Source: CAYGAW01 sp964347945 (lineage in GTDB: Bacteria; Chloroflexota; Anaerolineae; UBA7937; B3-Chlor). Taken from it: 43,582 nt of DNA. Numbering within the stretch: the first letter of the stretch is position 1; each line of letters opens with the position of its first letter. The translations under genes and the position numbers were made by a program. Where the stretch lies: positions 1 to 43,582 of the forward strand of contig CAYGAW010000170.1 in NCBI GenBank assembly GCA_964347945.1, given 5' to 3'. The notes under the pieces were generated by a model, which saw only the letters and a program-made list of their open reading frames with translations, was not told where the DNA came from and did no database searches. Shown piece after piece: positions 9,401 to 17,008 of the stretch.

Positions 9401-10281
9401 GTCACCCTAGCGCCGAAGGCGCGGCAACTCGCGAGGCGCTCCAAGAGACCCTTGCCAGGACCTGGGGCGACCTCTATCAGGCCTTGCTGGCTGTCCCCAT
9501 CATCGTGGGAGAGGAACTCTATGGAGCAATTGCCCTCTACTACTCTGAGGCGCGCGAGTTTCCTGAGGAGGAGATCGAACTGGCCACGGTTTTCGGGGAT
9601 CAGGTCGCCTTGGCTATCGAGAATGCCCGGCTTAGGGAGCAGGTGAGGGAGACTGCTGCCATCGAAGAGCGCGAGCGCCTAGCCCGTGATCTCCACGATG
9701 CAGTGACGCAGACTCTCTTCTCGTCTAGCTTGATCGCCGAGGCCTTGCCCCGGGTATGGGAACGCGACCCGGATAGGGCGCGAGAAGGGCTCAAGGAGCT
9801 ACGCAGTCTGACACAAGGCGCATTGGCTGAGATGCGTACCCTCCTCTTGGAGTTGCGCCCGGCTGGTCTGACGGAGAAAGCGCTGGGCGAACTGCTTAGC
9901 CATTTGACACAGGCCATGACAGGCCGCAGCCGCGTGCCCATTAGGTTGACGGTCGAGGGGGACAGCCATCTACCGGACGAACTGCAAATCGCCCTGTACC
10001 GCATTGCGCAGGAAGCGCTCAACAATGTCGCCAGGCATGCTGAGGCCAATGAGGTGTCCGTTTGGCTGCACTGCGAGCAAGCGCGGTCAAGACTGCGCAT
10101 TCGCGACGACGGGCGTGGTTTCGATCCAGAGGACACCTTGCCCGACCAGCTGGGTATGGGTATCATGCGGGAGCGGGCCAAGAGTGTCGGGGCCACACTG
10201 AAAATCACCAGCCAACCGGGGCAGGGGACCGAGGTTGCGGTCGATTGGCAAGAGGGGAACGGGAGGCCATCCGATGACTGA
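6451..10281 (+). CDS. Multi-PAS/GAF sensor histidine kinase (NarL/DesK-type, HisKA_3)
   Basis: A 1276-aa soluble sensor kinase with no membrane segments. Order: coiled coil (1-60); PAS1 (60-168, ending VIRDITAPK); a degenerate GAF-like region (185-300); GAF2 (315-465); PAS2 (485-605); PAS3 (615-735); PAS4 (745-860), the later PAS units each ending in D(I/V)TER; coiled coil; GAF3 (about 905-1070); then HisKA_3 with the phospho-accepting His1082 in ERERLARDLHDAVTQTLF and a HATPase_c domain (QEALNNVARHA, DDGRGFDP, LGMGIMRERA). It would sense small molecules, redox state or light in the cytoplasm and phosphorylate the regulator encoded next, whose ATG lies inside its last codons. Unlike cyanobacterial SasA it has no KaiB-like domain, so KaiB or KaiC contact, if any, must be through another part. 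Confidence 0.93.
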   Translation: MSHEELTYEELEARLARAEAVIEVLRGEQVDAIVGEKHLALVRLKEVEDALAESVEAHRRLMELSFDGVAIYREGEVVFANPALAGLLGAEDPEQLLGRDVKEFVSSEYREVLEDRLRQVRHQGEAPLFEERLVRLDGTAVDVEVAGVLTTYEGQPAVQVVIRDITAPKWAQEALSRYAQELAERVRQLNCLYGISALVEKPGVTLEEVLQGTVELLPPAWHYPEITCARLAVDGQEYRTDNYEETAWVQTADIVIRGERAGTLQVGLLEERPASDEGPFAQQEPLLIDAIAQRVGRIIERTRAEEALRQSTRELTLRNRIARVFLTTTDEEMYGEVLQVVLEALESEYGVFGYIDEDGALICASMTKDIWDKCQIPDKDIVFPRETWGGIWGRALVEAKSFYSNGPMRVPEGHVPIERAIAVPIIHQGEPIGILEAANKDTDYDERDQGLLEAIAGYIAPVLQAGFERDREERERRRAEEALRESEERFRTMYSQSPISVELYDADGKSVDANPACLDLFGVDSVEELRGFSLFEDPNMPSDARAHIERGEAVVYENVFDFDLVAREGLYKTSKSGSRFIDVRITPLKGAEGVPGGFLVHVQDITERKRAEEELRETTRLLETILDHSHVLVACMDPGFNFLRVNRAYAEADGRDSSFFPGRNHFDLYPDEENQAIFQSVAATGEVFAAYAKPFEYAEHPERGVSYWDWSLVPITEDDGTVTGLVLTVADVTERTRAEQALWESEEKYRDLVENIDDVIYAADAEGVVTYVSPSIEAFGYTLSEVIGHTFPEFLVPEDSRSAGETLSTLLVSGHSVGENEYRILSKSGEVRWIRVSSRPVFADDRVVGVRGVLSDITERKRAERQLLEAKEDAERARGLEGERRQEAERRRQIAESLADVMTVLNSNQSLDEVLDYIAMRTAELLGNQAVGIYRLEDDQKFAIQAARGLLVAYATGRDIPIGHAALRRAMASREAVPVPRLGRHPSAEGAATREALQETLARTWGDLYQALLAVPIIVGEELYGAIALYYSEAREFPEEEIELATVFGDQVALAIENARLREQVRETAAIEERERLARDLHDAVTQTLFSSSLIAEALPRVWERDPDRAREGLKELRSLTQGALAEMRTLLLELRPAGLTEKALGELLSHLTQAMTGRSRVPIRLTVEGDSHLPDELQIALYRIAQEALNNVARHAEANEVSVWLHCEQARSRLRIRDDGRGFDPEDTLPDQLGMGIMRERAKSVGATLKITSQPGQGTEVAVDWQEGNGRPSDD

Positions 10282-10915
10282 GTCGGAGATTATTCGTGTT
10301 GTGACGGTTGATGACCACGGGGTGGTCCGCAGTGGATTGCGGTTCTCTCTAAATGCCTTCGAGGACTTGGAGTTGGTTGCTGAGGCTGCAAGCGGCGAGC
10401 AGGCCCTCAAGCTGTGTGGTGAGGTCCAACCAGACGTAGTACTGATGGACATGGTGATGCCTGGCATGAGTGGCGCTGATGCGACGCGCGCTCTCTTGCG
10501 GGATCACCCGGAGGTGAAGGTGCTTGCGCTGACCAGCTTCCCGGAGGGGACATTGGTATGCGACGCCCTGCAAGCGGGAGCTGTTGGCTACTTACTCAAG
10601 GACGTGGGGGCGCATGAATTGGCCCAAGCGATTCGCAGGGCCCACGCAGGTCTCCCCACTTTCTCCCCCGAAGTGACCAAGGCCCTCGCCGAGGTGGCTA
10701 TAGAGCCGTCGGCACTGGGCCGTGACCTGACCGAACGAGAGCGCGAAGTGCTCGCTCTGCTCGTTGAGGGGCTGAGCAACGCCGAGATCGCCCAACGACT
10801 GATGATCAGCCATCACACCTCCAGATTCCACGTCAGTGCCATTCTCTCCAAACTGGGCGCGACGAACCGGGCTGAAGCCGCCGCCCTTGCGGTCAGACAC
10901 GGTCTGGTGACGTGA
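10274..10915 (+). CDS. NarL/FixJ-family response regulator
   Basis: 213 aa. Receiver domain (about 8-122) with acidic pair DDH near residue 17, phospho-acceptor Asp59 in VVLMDMVMPGMSG, and Lys in YLLKDVGAHELAQAI; then a linker and a LuxR-type helix-turn-helix (about 145-210: LTEREREVLALLVEGLSNAEIA and ISHHTSRFHVSAILSKLGA). The ATG at 10274 is chosen because it follows GGGAGG by 5-6 bases and overlaps the kinase stop by 8 bases; an in-frame ATG at 10235 lies well inside the kinase. It is the obvious partner of the adjacent HisKA_3 kinase and the DNA-binding output of the kai operon. Targets are unknown; the 70-bp element at 11427 is a candidate worth testing. Confidence 0.93.
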   Translation: MTESEIIRVVTVDDHGVVRSGLRFSLNAFEDLELVAEAASGEQALKLCGEVQPDVVLMDMVMPGMSGADATRALLRDHPEVKVLALTSFPEGTLVCDALQAGAVGYLLKDVGAHELAQAIRRAHAGLPTFSPEVTKALAEVAIEPSALGRDLTEREREVLALLVEGLSNAEIAQRLMISHHTSRFHVSAILSKLGATNRAEAAALAVRHGLVT

Positions 10916-11631
10916 TCGCGTGCGCTCGCCCCTAGGACCCTCATCAGCGGTTTCTTCCATTGATTACCGCGCAGCTCTGGCCAACAATCGCCACAGGCTG
11001 ACCCCACTATACCAATCAGCTCTCTTGTGAACAAGCTCCCCAGATGTCGAGTTTGTGCGGGGGGCTTCGGTTTTGTGCGGCCAGGGTGACTCCGTGGTGG
11101 AAATCAGCTCTACGACTTGCAGCCAGAGCGAGACCAAGGCGCAAGACCCGTCCTGAGCCAGTCCGTGGATGCTTCGCCTCGGAGACAGTCCCCCTGTAAC
11201 GACGAATTGACTTCTCCCTCTTCTCTCGCGGTCTTCAACCCTCTCGCCAACGGTGGGAAGCCAGTGCACTCGGGGCAGGAGCCGATTGCTGCTCAGAGTG
11301 ACACCGAGGTACCAGGTACTCCACGGCTGCAGGCATTGACGAGCCTGAGTATTCTCGCTTCCCAGCTGTCCTTCTGCTTGAAAGTTCCGTTACGGCAGAA
11401 TTAGAGGCGCTCTCCGAAGGCCACCACCTGTACGAATGTTCCGGCCAAATACTAGACAATCGTACAGGTAACAAACTGAACGAATGCCCGATGTGTTGGG
11501 AGGATTTTTCCTATATCATGGGTGAGGGGCGGTCGACAACCCTCTGGCGAATCACAGCAACCATTGGCTGACTCACAGCTGTGCTGCGACCGGGGCACGA
11601 AGCCACTGGTTTGCCTTGTGAAGGGAGCTTT
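10916..11631. other. Long gene-free region downstream of the kai operon
   Basis: About 700 bases with no ORF I can support. It holds the second copy of the 70-bp dispersed element (11427-11496) and a 10-bp palindrome CACAGCTGTG (11574-11583), 48 bases before the next start. The plus frame through the element reads HHLYECSGQILD and LNECPMCWEDFS, which looks like a broken zinc-ribbon but has no start. No clear terminator follows the regulator. Confidence 0.5.
11427..11496 (+). repeat. 70-bp dispersed element with inverted repeat, copy 2
   Basis: Partner of 3818-3887 (57/70 identical when one copy is reverse-complemented). Arms CCTGTACGA (11427-11435) and TCGTACAGG (11460-11468) form a perfect 9-bp inverted repeat. 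Weaker similarity extends to ~11530. It lies 136 bases upstream of the receiver gene at 11632, in the same orientation. Confidence 0.65.
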
Positions 11632-12051
11632 ATGGTGGACCAAGGGACAAAGATGCGCATCGTTGTGGGTGATAGGGATGCGCGCGTGCGCTCTGCTTTG
11701 AGGATTCTGCTTCGCGAGGAATCCAGCGTGATCTTAGTTGGGGAGAGCTCTGACCTGCCGAGCCTGGTGGCTCAGGTCAAGGAGCTTCAACCGGACCTCA
11801 TCCTCCTTGACTGGGAGTTGTCGGGACGTCCCGCCGCCGCGTTGCTGCTGGCTCGAGCGAAACTCAAGTATCAGCCGAAGGTGATTGTCTTCAGCGCGCG
11901 GTCGGAATCGGAGGAAGAGATTCTGGCGGCGGGCGCCGATGCTTTTGTAAGCAAAACCGATCCTCCGGAAGCGCTGCTGTCCGCATTTCGGGAGGTGACA
12001 CTGAAGTCAGGAGACGAGGTGGTCGATCTGGAAAAGCAGTCGAGTGCGTGA
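11632..12051 (+). CDS. Single-domain response regulator (receiver only)
   Basis: 139 aa, essentially one CheY-like receiver. It shows MRIVVGDRDARVRSALRILL with the acidic residues, phospho-acceptor Asp60 in DLILLDWELSG, a conserved Ser in VIVFSARSE, and Lys in AFVSKTDPPEALL. No output domain follows, so it would act by protein contact or as a phosphate sink. ATG 11632 is preceded by GAAGGGAG with good spacing; the frame is open further upstream but without a ribosome site. No kinase is adjacent; the nearest candidate is the kai-operon kinase 1.3 kb upstream, an inference from proximity only. Confidence 0.85.
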   Translation: MVDQGTKMRIVVGDRDARVRSALRILLREESSVILVGESSDLPSLVAQVKELQPDLILLDWELSGRPAAALLLARAKLKYQPKVIVFSARSESEEEILAAGADAFVSKTDPPEALLSAFREVTLKSGDEVVDLEKQSSA

Positions 12052-12140
12052 ATGGTTGACCCCTGGTCGCCCGCTAATCTCGGGGTAGTGTTGAAGGAAT
12101 CGGAATTATACGGTAGGGAGGGAACACGGCAGTAGCAGAA

Positions 12141-12684
12141 ATGGCAGAGAAGGAGGTTGCGAGCCTTTGGTGGATCGTGTGGCTGCGCGCCATCGCGTCC
12201 CTCATCCTGGGGATTTTCCTTCTGGGTTCCCCCGGGATGACAACGGTGGTACTCGTCACCTTCGTGGGTGCCTTTCGGCTCATTGACGGGATCTTTTCGC
12301 TTGTCGGGATGTTCATTGACCGTTCGGCCTGGGGCTCGAAGCTAGCCCTTGGTATCTTGGGCATCCTGGTTGGCATATATGTCCTGCGGCACCCGATATG
12401 GGCCAGCGTCCTGGTGGTCAGTTTCGTGGTCATCTTGTTGGGTGTCCAGGGCCTGATCATGGGCATTCTGCACCTCATCAACGGTTTCGGAGGTGACGCG
12501 TGTGGGAGCAGTGTTACTGAGCGTTCTCCACGCGATCTTCGGCCTGATACTGCCGGCGAACGTCTACGTTGCCGCCCTATCGCTTCCCATCGTGCTACGC
12601 ATCTGCGGGGTCATCGGCGGCATCATCCTGATCGTGGTCTCACTCCGGGTGTGGAGCATGGCCCCGCAGGAGGCGGCCGCCTAG
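12141..12684 (+). pseudogene. HdeD/DUF308-family membrane protein, frameshifted
   Basis: The first 117 residues are a typical HdeD-like membrane protein: WWIVWLRAIASLILGIFLL and five hydrophobic segments with GAFRLIDGIFSLVGM and GVQGLIMGILHLINGFGG. At about 12490 the frame changes by one base. The original frame turns into arginine-rich non-membrane sequence, while the +1 frame continues the family pattern as VGAVLLSVLHAIFGLILPAN and IVLRICGVIGGIILIVVSLRVW, ending at TAG 12682-12684. The intact product would be ~180 aa. Either one extra base is present (real or an assembly error) or a shift occurs at GGAGGTGACG. HdeD relatives are linked to acid and envelope stress. The ribosome site is weak, with AGGGAGGG ~18 bases upstream. 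Confidence 0.75.
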
Positions 12685-12692
12685 GTGATAGA

Positions 12693-12766
12693 CTCCGCCC
12701 AGTTCAGGCTGCGGCGGAGATAGATTATGGGTGGGTCACTCTATAGTCCGCGCCGGTGACCCACCC
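12693..12766 (+). terminator. Two adjacent hairpins after the HdeD-like gene
   Basis: First hairpin: CTCCGCC (12693-12699) and GGCGGAG (12713-12719). Second: perfect 11-bp arms GGGTGGGTCAC (12729-12739) and GTGACCCACCC (12756-12766) with a 16-base loop. There is no T-run, so termination is possible but not certain; it may instead be an RNA-processing or attenuation structure before the next gene at 12799. Confidence 0.4.
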
Positions 12767-12798
12767 TGGCTTCCATTCGCAGGCAGGAGAGGAACACT

Positions 12799-13323
12799 GT
12801 GGGGAAAGTGGAGAGTCCCGTAGAGTTGATCGTGGCGGCATTTCGCGAAGAGGACAAGGCTGCCAAAGTCTTAGCGGGGCTCAAAGAGTTCGACAAGGAA
12901 AAGGTCATCGGCGTCTGGGATGCAGCGGTGCTCGTCAAGGATCAGGACGGCAAGGTCTCTATCAGGGAGATGGCCGAAGAAAGGGGTATTAAGCGCGGTG
13001 CCGGCATTGGCGCTATTGCTGGCGGCATCCTGGGGATTGTCGTCGGTGGCCCCATCTGCGGCATCGTCCTGGGTGCAGGAGCCGGCGCCCTTACAGGTAA
13101 AGTCGTCGATCTGGGCTTTAGCGACAAAGAGTTCAAGGATATCGCTGAACTCGTGGGTCCCGGAAGCTCAGCAATCATTGCTGTGATCGAGCATAAGTGG
13201 GTCGGGCAGCTAGTGGATGCCCTGGACAAAGAAGGGGCGGAGATCATCCGGCAGGAGTTGAAGGACGAGCTGGCTTATACCATCGCCACGGGTATGGGAG
13301 AGGAGGAGGCAGTTAAGGCCTAA
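12799..13323 (+). CDS. DUF1269-family membrane-associated protein
   Basis: 174 aa. The N-terminal ~60 residues form an alpha/beta unit (VELIVAAFREEDKAAKVLAGL.., VWDAAVLVKDQDGKVSIREM). Next is a glycine-rich hydrophobic segment at about 66-98 (GAGIGAIAGGILGIVVGGP and IVLGAGAGALTGKVVDLGF), then a soluble C-terminal part (DIAELVGPGSSAIIAVIEHKW). This is the layout of DUF1269 (TM2-glycine-zipper-like) proteins, whose biochemical role is unknown; they are often found with stress genes. Start is GTG 12799 with GGAGAGG upstream. It is followed immediately by a strong terminator, so it ends its transcription unit. Confidence 0.85.
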   Translation: MGKVESPVELIVAAFREEDKAAKVLAGLKEFDKEKVIGVWDAAVLVKDQDGKVSIREMAEERGIKRGAGIGAIAGGILGIVVGGPICGIVLGAGAGALTGKVVDLGFSDKEFKDIAELVGPGSSAIIAVIEHKWVGQLVDALDKEGAEIIRQELKDELAYTIATGMGEEEAVKA

Positions 13324-13335
13324 TAGATTGTTTTG

Positions 13336-13410
13336 GCGAGGCAGCCGGACCCACAGATTTCTGCCGCGAACGCGAGGTTAAGACTCCTTCTCCGGCTGCC
13401 TCGCGTTTTT
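13336..13410 (+). terminator. Rho-independent terminator with long loop
   Basis: Perfect 14-bp arms GCGAGGCAGCCGGA (13336-13349) and TCCGGCTGCCTCGC (13391-13404), followed by GTTTTT. The 41-base loop is longer than usual. It follows the DUF1269 gene by 12 bases. Confidence 0.75.
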
Positions 13411-13836
13411 CATGCCGTTCGACACGCGCGGAAACATAGATTCACTGCGACGACAGTAACAAGGAAGCTCGCATGAGGATCATGAACAAGGATCGTGAGC
13501 ATGATTTCCGAGAGGGGCTGTACAAACGGTGGCGCCACTGGAAAGACTGCTGCGCGAATTGGACGCCCAAGGACATGTCTTCAGGAACGTGTTTGTCGGT
13601 TGATGAATTAGCATCCAGACAGCTGGAGGGGGTCCGCCCCGAGCGTGTTGAGCAGGCTCACTCTCAAGAGGCGAGTGTATCGAAAGATCGAGCAGCGGAA
13701 GGAAGCAAAGCGCACAGGTTGACGTTGCGAATACGCACCCTTGGAAACGCGCTCCGCCTTGTTCCGCGCTACTCATCGTGCTAGGATCGTGCGCACCGAC
13801 TCAGGAATCTATTGGCTAGAGTAGGAGATCAAAGAG
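13411..13836. other. Intergenic region before the HtrA gene
   Basis: A 103-codon frame (13473-13784) has a fair ribosome site, but its product resembles nothing I know and its composition is unlike the neighbours, so I do not call it. A 10-bp palindrome GTGGCGCCAC occurs near 13531. A weak promoter candidate lies at the right end. Confidence 0.4.
13759..13787 (+). promoter_or_regulatory. Candidate promoter of the HtrA gene
   Basis: TTGTTC (13759-13764), 17-base spacer, TAGGAT (13782-13787), about 50 bases upstream of the ATG at 13837. The boxes are only partial matches to the sigma-70 consensus; correct spacing and position are the main support. Confidence 0.3.
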
Positions 13837-14985
13837 ATGGAAGAGCAGAAGCGTGAGCGAGGCTGCGGTTATGCAGTCATCGCGGTGCTCGTGATAGCGG
13901 GTATCTTGTTGACGACTGGTGGCGGAGTGCTGCTGGGTTGGCTCATAGGCCGTGGCAGTCTCAGTAGTACTCCAGTGGCGCAGCCTTCGCCCACCAGAGC
14001 AGCGGTGAGGCCCACCCAGGTCGCTCATGTGATCGTGACGGAGGATTCGGCGATCGTCGAGGCGGTGGCCGAAGTGAAGCCTGCGGTGGTCACGGTGATC
14101 AACACCTTGCCCCCACAACGAGACATATTCGGGCAGGTGGTAGAGCCACAGGCCTCTGGATCGGGCGTGATCATAAGTGCGGAAGGATACATCGTCACCA
14201 ACAACCACGTGGTGGAGAACAGCCAGAGCCTGGAGGTCATCTACACAGATGACACGAAGGTTCCCGCCACGCTTATCGGGGCCGACGTGTTCTCCGACCT
14301 GGCGGTGGTCCAGGTCGCGGGAGAAGTGCCCGACGTGGCGGAGCTGGGCAACTCGGCATCGCTCCAGCCGGGAGAACCAGCCATCGCCATCGGCAGTCCT
14401 CTGGGCGTCTTCAAGGGCACGGTCACCGTGGGAGTAGTCAGTGCCGTGGATCGCCGCTTGGAGGTGGCGGAAGGTCTGTGGATGGAGGGTCTCATCCAAA
14501 CCGACGCGGCGATCAATCAGGGCAATAGCGGTGGGCCGCTGATCAATGCGGCCGGCCAGGTCATCGGGATCAACACCGCCATCGTGAGAGGTAGTCAGTT
14601 GGGCGCAGTAGCAGAGGGCTTGGGCTTTGCAATTGCCAGCAACACGGTCAAGGAAGTGAGTGAACAGATCATCCAGTTCGGGAAGGTCCGACGACCCTAT
14701 CTTGGCGTGCAGTGGGTACCCGTTGACCCCCAAGTGGCCTCGGCCTACGAGCTGCCCGTGGAGTTTGGCGCCTACATACAGGAAGTGGAGCCTGGCACCG
14801 CGGCTGATAGAGCAGGTTTGGAGCCAGCAGACATAATTACTGCCATCGATGGTCAGCGTATCGACGCGGAAAACGGCTTCGTGACCGTGTTGATGCGCTT
14901 CGACCCGGGCGACGAGGTGCAGCTCACCCTCGTGCGCGAGGGCAGGGAGATGACCGTGAACGTGACCTTGGGTACCAGGGAATGA
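13837..14985 (+). CDS. htrA: Membrane-anchored HtrA/DegP-type serine protease with PDZ domain
   Basis: 382 aa. One N-terminal membrane helix (about 12-37) with a charged cytoplasmic start anchors it, leaving the protease outside. The trypsin-like S1C domain (about 70-280) has all three catalytic residues: His124 in TNNHVVE, Asp154 in FSDLAVV, Ser231 in NQGNSGGPL. One PDZ domain follows (about 285-378: YLGVQWVPVDP.., GTAADRAGLEPADIITAIDG). HtrA proteases degrade or refold damaged envelope proteins. ATG 13837 is preceded by AGGAG. The META lipoprotein gene begins 73 bases downstream, so the two may be co-transcribed as an envelope-stress unit. Confidence 0.95.
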   Translation: MEEQKRERGCGYAVIAVLVIAGILLTTGGGVLLGWLIGRGSLSSTPVAQPSPTRAAVRPTQVAHVIVTEDSAIVEAVAEVKPAVVTVINTLPPQRDIFGQVVEPQASGSGVIISAEGYIVTNNHVVENSQSLEVIYTDDTKVPATLIGADVFSDLAVVQVAGEVPDVAELGNSASLQPGEPAIAIGSPLGVFKGTVTVGVVSAVDRRLEVAEGLWMEGLIQTDAAINQGNSGGPLINAAGQVIGINTAIVRGSQLGAVAEGLGFAIASNTVKEVSEQIIQFGKVRRPYLGVQWVPVDPQVASAYELPVEFGAYIQEVEPGTAADRAGLEPADIITAIDGQRIDAENGFVTVLMRFDPGDEVQLTLVREGREMTVNVTLGTRE

Positions 14986-15058
14986 GTCAACCCGCGAGCG
15001 GCACTCCAAGACACCGGGTGTCGGCGTGCATGATTCAAGATGAGAGAGGATAACAACA

Positions 15059-16936
15059 ATGCGCGACAAGTTCCTGTTCTTGATCGCGACGCTGATATGT
15101 GCCAGCCTCGTACTGGCAGGTTGCCGCACTGTGCCGACCGCGATTGAGAAGACTGTCTACGTCGGTCCCATCGTGGTGGACTGCGAGGGGGACGGTCCAC
15201 AGAAATGCCTGCTGGTCAAAGAGAATCCAGACGATGAATACACACTCTTCTACGAGCAGATCGAGGGTTTCGAGTACGAAGAGGGTTACGAATACGAATT
15301 GCGGGTGAGGGAAGAGACTGTCGAAGACCCCCCAGCCGATGTCTCTGCCATCAAGTGGACCCTCATTGAGGTCGTGAGCAAGACCCTGGTCGGCTTACCC
15401 CTGGAAGGCACACTGTGGAGGCTGGAATCACATATCAACACCCAGGGTAAGTCGGTCGGTGTCCTGCCGGATACTGAGATCACTGCTCAATTCGAAGCGG
15501 GCGAGATTGGGGGTAGCGCCGGCTGCAACCGGTACTTCGGATCATATGGGGTGGAGGGAGACAAGCTCACCATCGGCCCCCTGGCCTCCACTGAGATGTA
15601 CTGCTACCCCGATGAAGTCATGGACCAGGAGAGGGCATACCTGGCCGCCCTGGGGGGCGCCGCCTCCTTCAAAGTTGAGGGCGACAGGCTTGAGATAGCG
15701 GACTCCGCGGGCCGGACTGTCTTGGTGTTTGCTGTCTGGCAGCCCGCTCCCCTGACGGGAACCGCGTGGCAAATGACCCGCTACGACAATGGTCGAGAAG
15801 CCGTGGTCTCCCCGCTGCGGGGCACTGAGATCACGGCTCTGTTTGGCGAGGACGGCAGCCTTGCCGGTTCGGCGGGATGCAACACCTACGCGACTACCTA
15901 CGCCCTTGACGGGGACAACATCAGAATAGGCCCCATAGGAATCACCTTCATGATGTGCGCCGAGCCCGAGGGCATCATGGCGCAGGAATCTGCCTATGTG
16001 GCAGCTCTGGAATCGGCAAGAAGCTATAGCATTGAGGGCGATACCCTGGGGTTAAAGGACGGAGAGGGGAAGCTCGCGGTCTCATACGTTGCTGCCCCTG
16101 AGCGGAGCCCCCGGCTCACAGAGGACACGCTAAAGAACGCCGAATACCGCGGGATCTACGAAGAAGAGACTGTACAACTGACGGATGGCCGATATGAGGG
16201 CGAGCCATTCGTGGAAGGCGGCGCTTCACGACCCACTGTCACCTTCATAGACCCTTACGCCTTCGGAGACCTGGACGGCGACGGCGTAGAGGACGCCGCA
16301 GTACTCTTGGCGGAAAACTCTGGCGGCAGCGGCACTTTCATCTACGTGGCCGCGGTCCTCAATCGGAACGGCAACCCCCAAGACTTGGCCACGCAGTTGC
16401 TGGGCGACCGGGTGCAGGTCAACTCCTTGTCCATCGAGGACGGTGAGATCGTCCTATATATGATCACTCATGGTCCGGATGATGCGATGTGCTGCCCGAC
16501 GCAGCGGGTTGTCCAAACCTACGAACTGCGCGACGACGAACTCGTTCAGACGTCTGAGGAAGTGAGCAGTGCGGCTGCGGGGTCGGAGATCGTCGGCGTG
16601 CTGTGGAAGTGGGTGAAGTTCCTGGGCTCGGATGATACGACCGTCGTTGTTGATGATCCCGACAAGTACACACTGGAGTTACTGCCAGACGGCCAGTTGC
16701 GCATTCAGGCGGACTGTAACAGTGCCAGCGGCACCTACACATTGGATGGCGCTGGCGGTCTCACGCTGGAGTTGGGGCCGACGACGTTGGCCGAGTGCGA
16801 ACCGGGGTCCCTGTACGATGAGTACCTGGAGATGCTCGGGTGGGTGCGCACGTACGTCTTGGAGGGTGACCAATTGGTGCTGAACATGATGGCCGACGGC
16901 GGGGACCTGTTCTTCGATAAGGCAAGCCCGGCCTGA
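15059..16936 (+). CDS. Lipoprotein with DUF4377-like and three META (HslJ-like) domains
   Basis: 625 aa with a lipoprotein signal (lipobox LAGC, Cys22), so attached to the outer face of the membrane. The N-terminal unit (about 33-108) resembles DUF4377 (VYVGPIVVDCEGD.., WTLIEVVSK). META domains follow at about 115-222 and 228-345, each with the pattern GTxW..., GSAGCNxY, LTIGP..(S/T)xMxC, YxxAL. A middle segment (about 380-495) contains FGDLDGDGVEDAAVLL, a calcium-binding-like loop as in VCBS/FG-GAP repeats. A third, divergent META unit is at 515-620. META domains occur in heat-inducible HslJ and in many secreted proteins of unknown function. Ribosome site GAGAGGA. Confidence 0.85.
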   Translation: MRDKFLFLIATLICASLVLAGCRTVPTAIEKTVYVGPIVVDCEGDGPQKCLLVKENPDDEYTLFYEQIEGFEYEEGYEYELRVREETVEDPPADVSAIKWTLIEVVSKTLVGLPLEGTLWRLESHINTQGKSVGVLPDTEITAQFEAGEIGGSAGCNRYFGSYGVEGDKLTIGPLASTEMYCYPDEVMDQERAYLAALGGAASFKVEGDRLEIADSAGRTVLVFAVWQPAPLTGTAWQMTRYDNGREAVVSPLRGTEITALFGEDGSLAGSAGCNTYATTYALDGDNIRIGPIGITFMMCAEPEGIMAQESAYVAALESARSYSIEGDTLGLKDGEGKLAVSYVAAPERSPRLTEDTLKNAEYRGIYEEETVQLTDGRYEGEPFVEGGASRPTVTFIDPYAFGDLDGDGVEDAAVLLAENSGGSGTFIYVAAVLNRNGNPQDLATQLLGDRVQVNSLSIEDGEIVLYMITHGPDDAMCCPTQRVVQTYELRDDELVQTSEEVSSAAAGSEIVGVLWKWVKFLGSDDTTVVVDDPDKYTLELLPDGQLRIQADCNSASGTYTLDGAGGLTLELGPTTLAECEPGSLYDEYLEMLGWVRTYVLEGDQLVLNMMADGGDLFFDKASPA

Positions 16937-17008
16937 ACACCCGATGTGAACGAAGGGCTGAGCGGGCTGCGCGCAGACTACGATTGGATCAGAGAGGAGA
17001 AACCAACT

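Noticed and set aside
13473..13784. 103-codon plus-strand ORF with a fair ribosome site
   Set aside because: No family resemblance, odd composition and no conserved neighbour relation; listed only as content of the intergenic region.
13816..15129. 437-codon minus-strand ORF across the HtrA gene
   Set aside because: Antisense to a protease with a full catalytic triad; histidine-rich product without domains.
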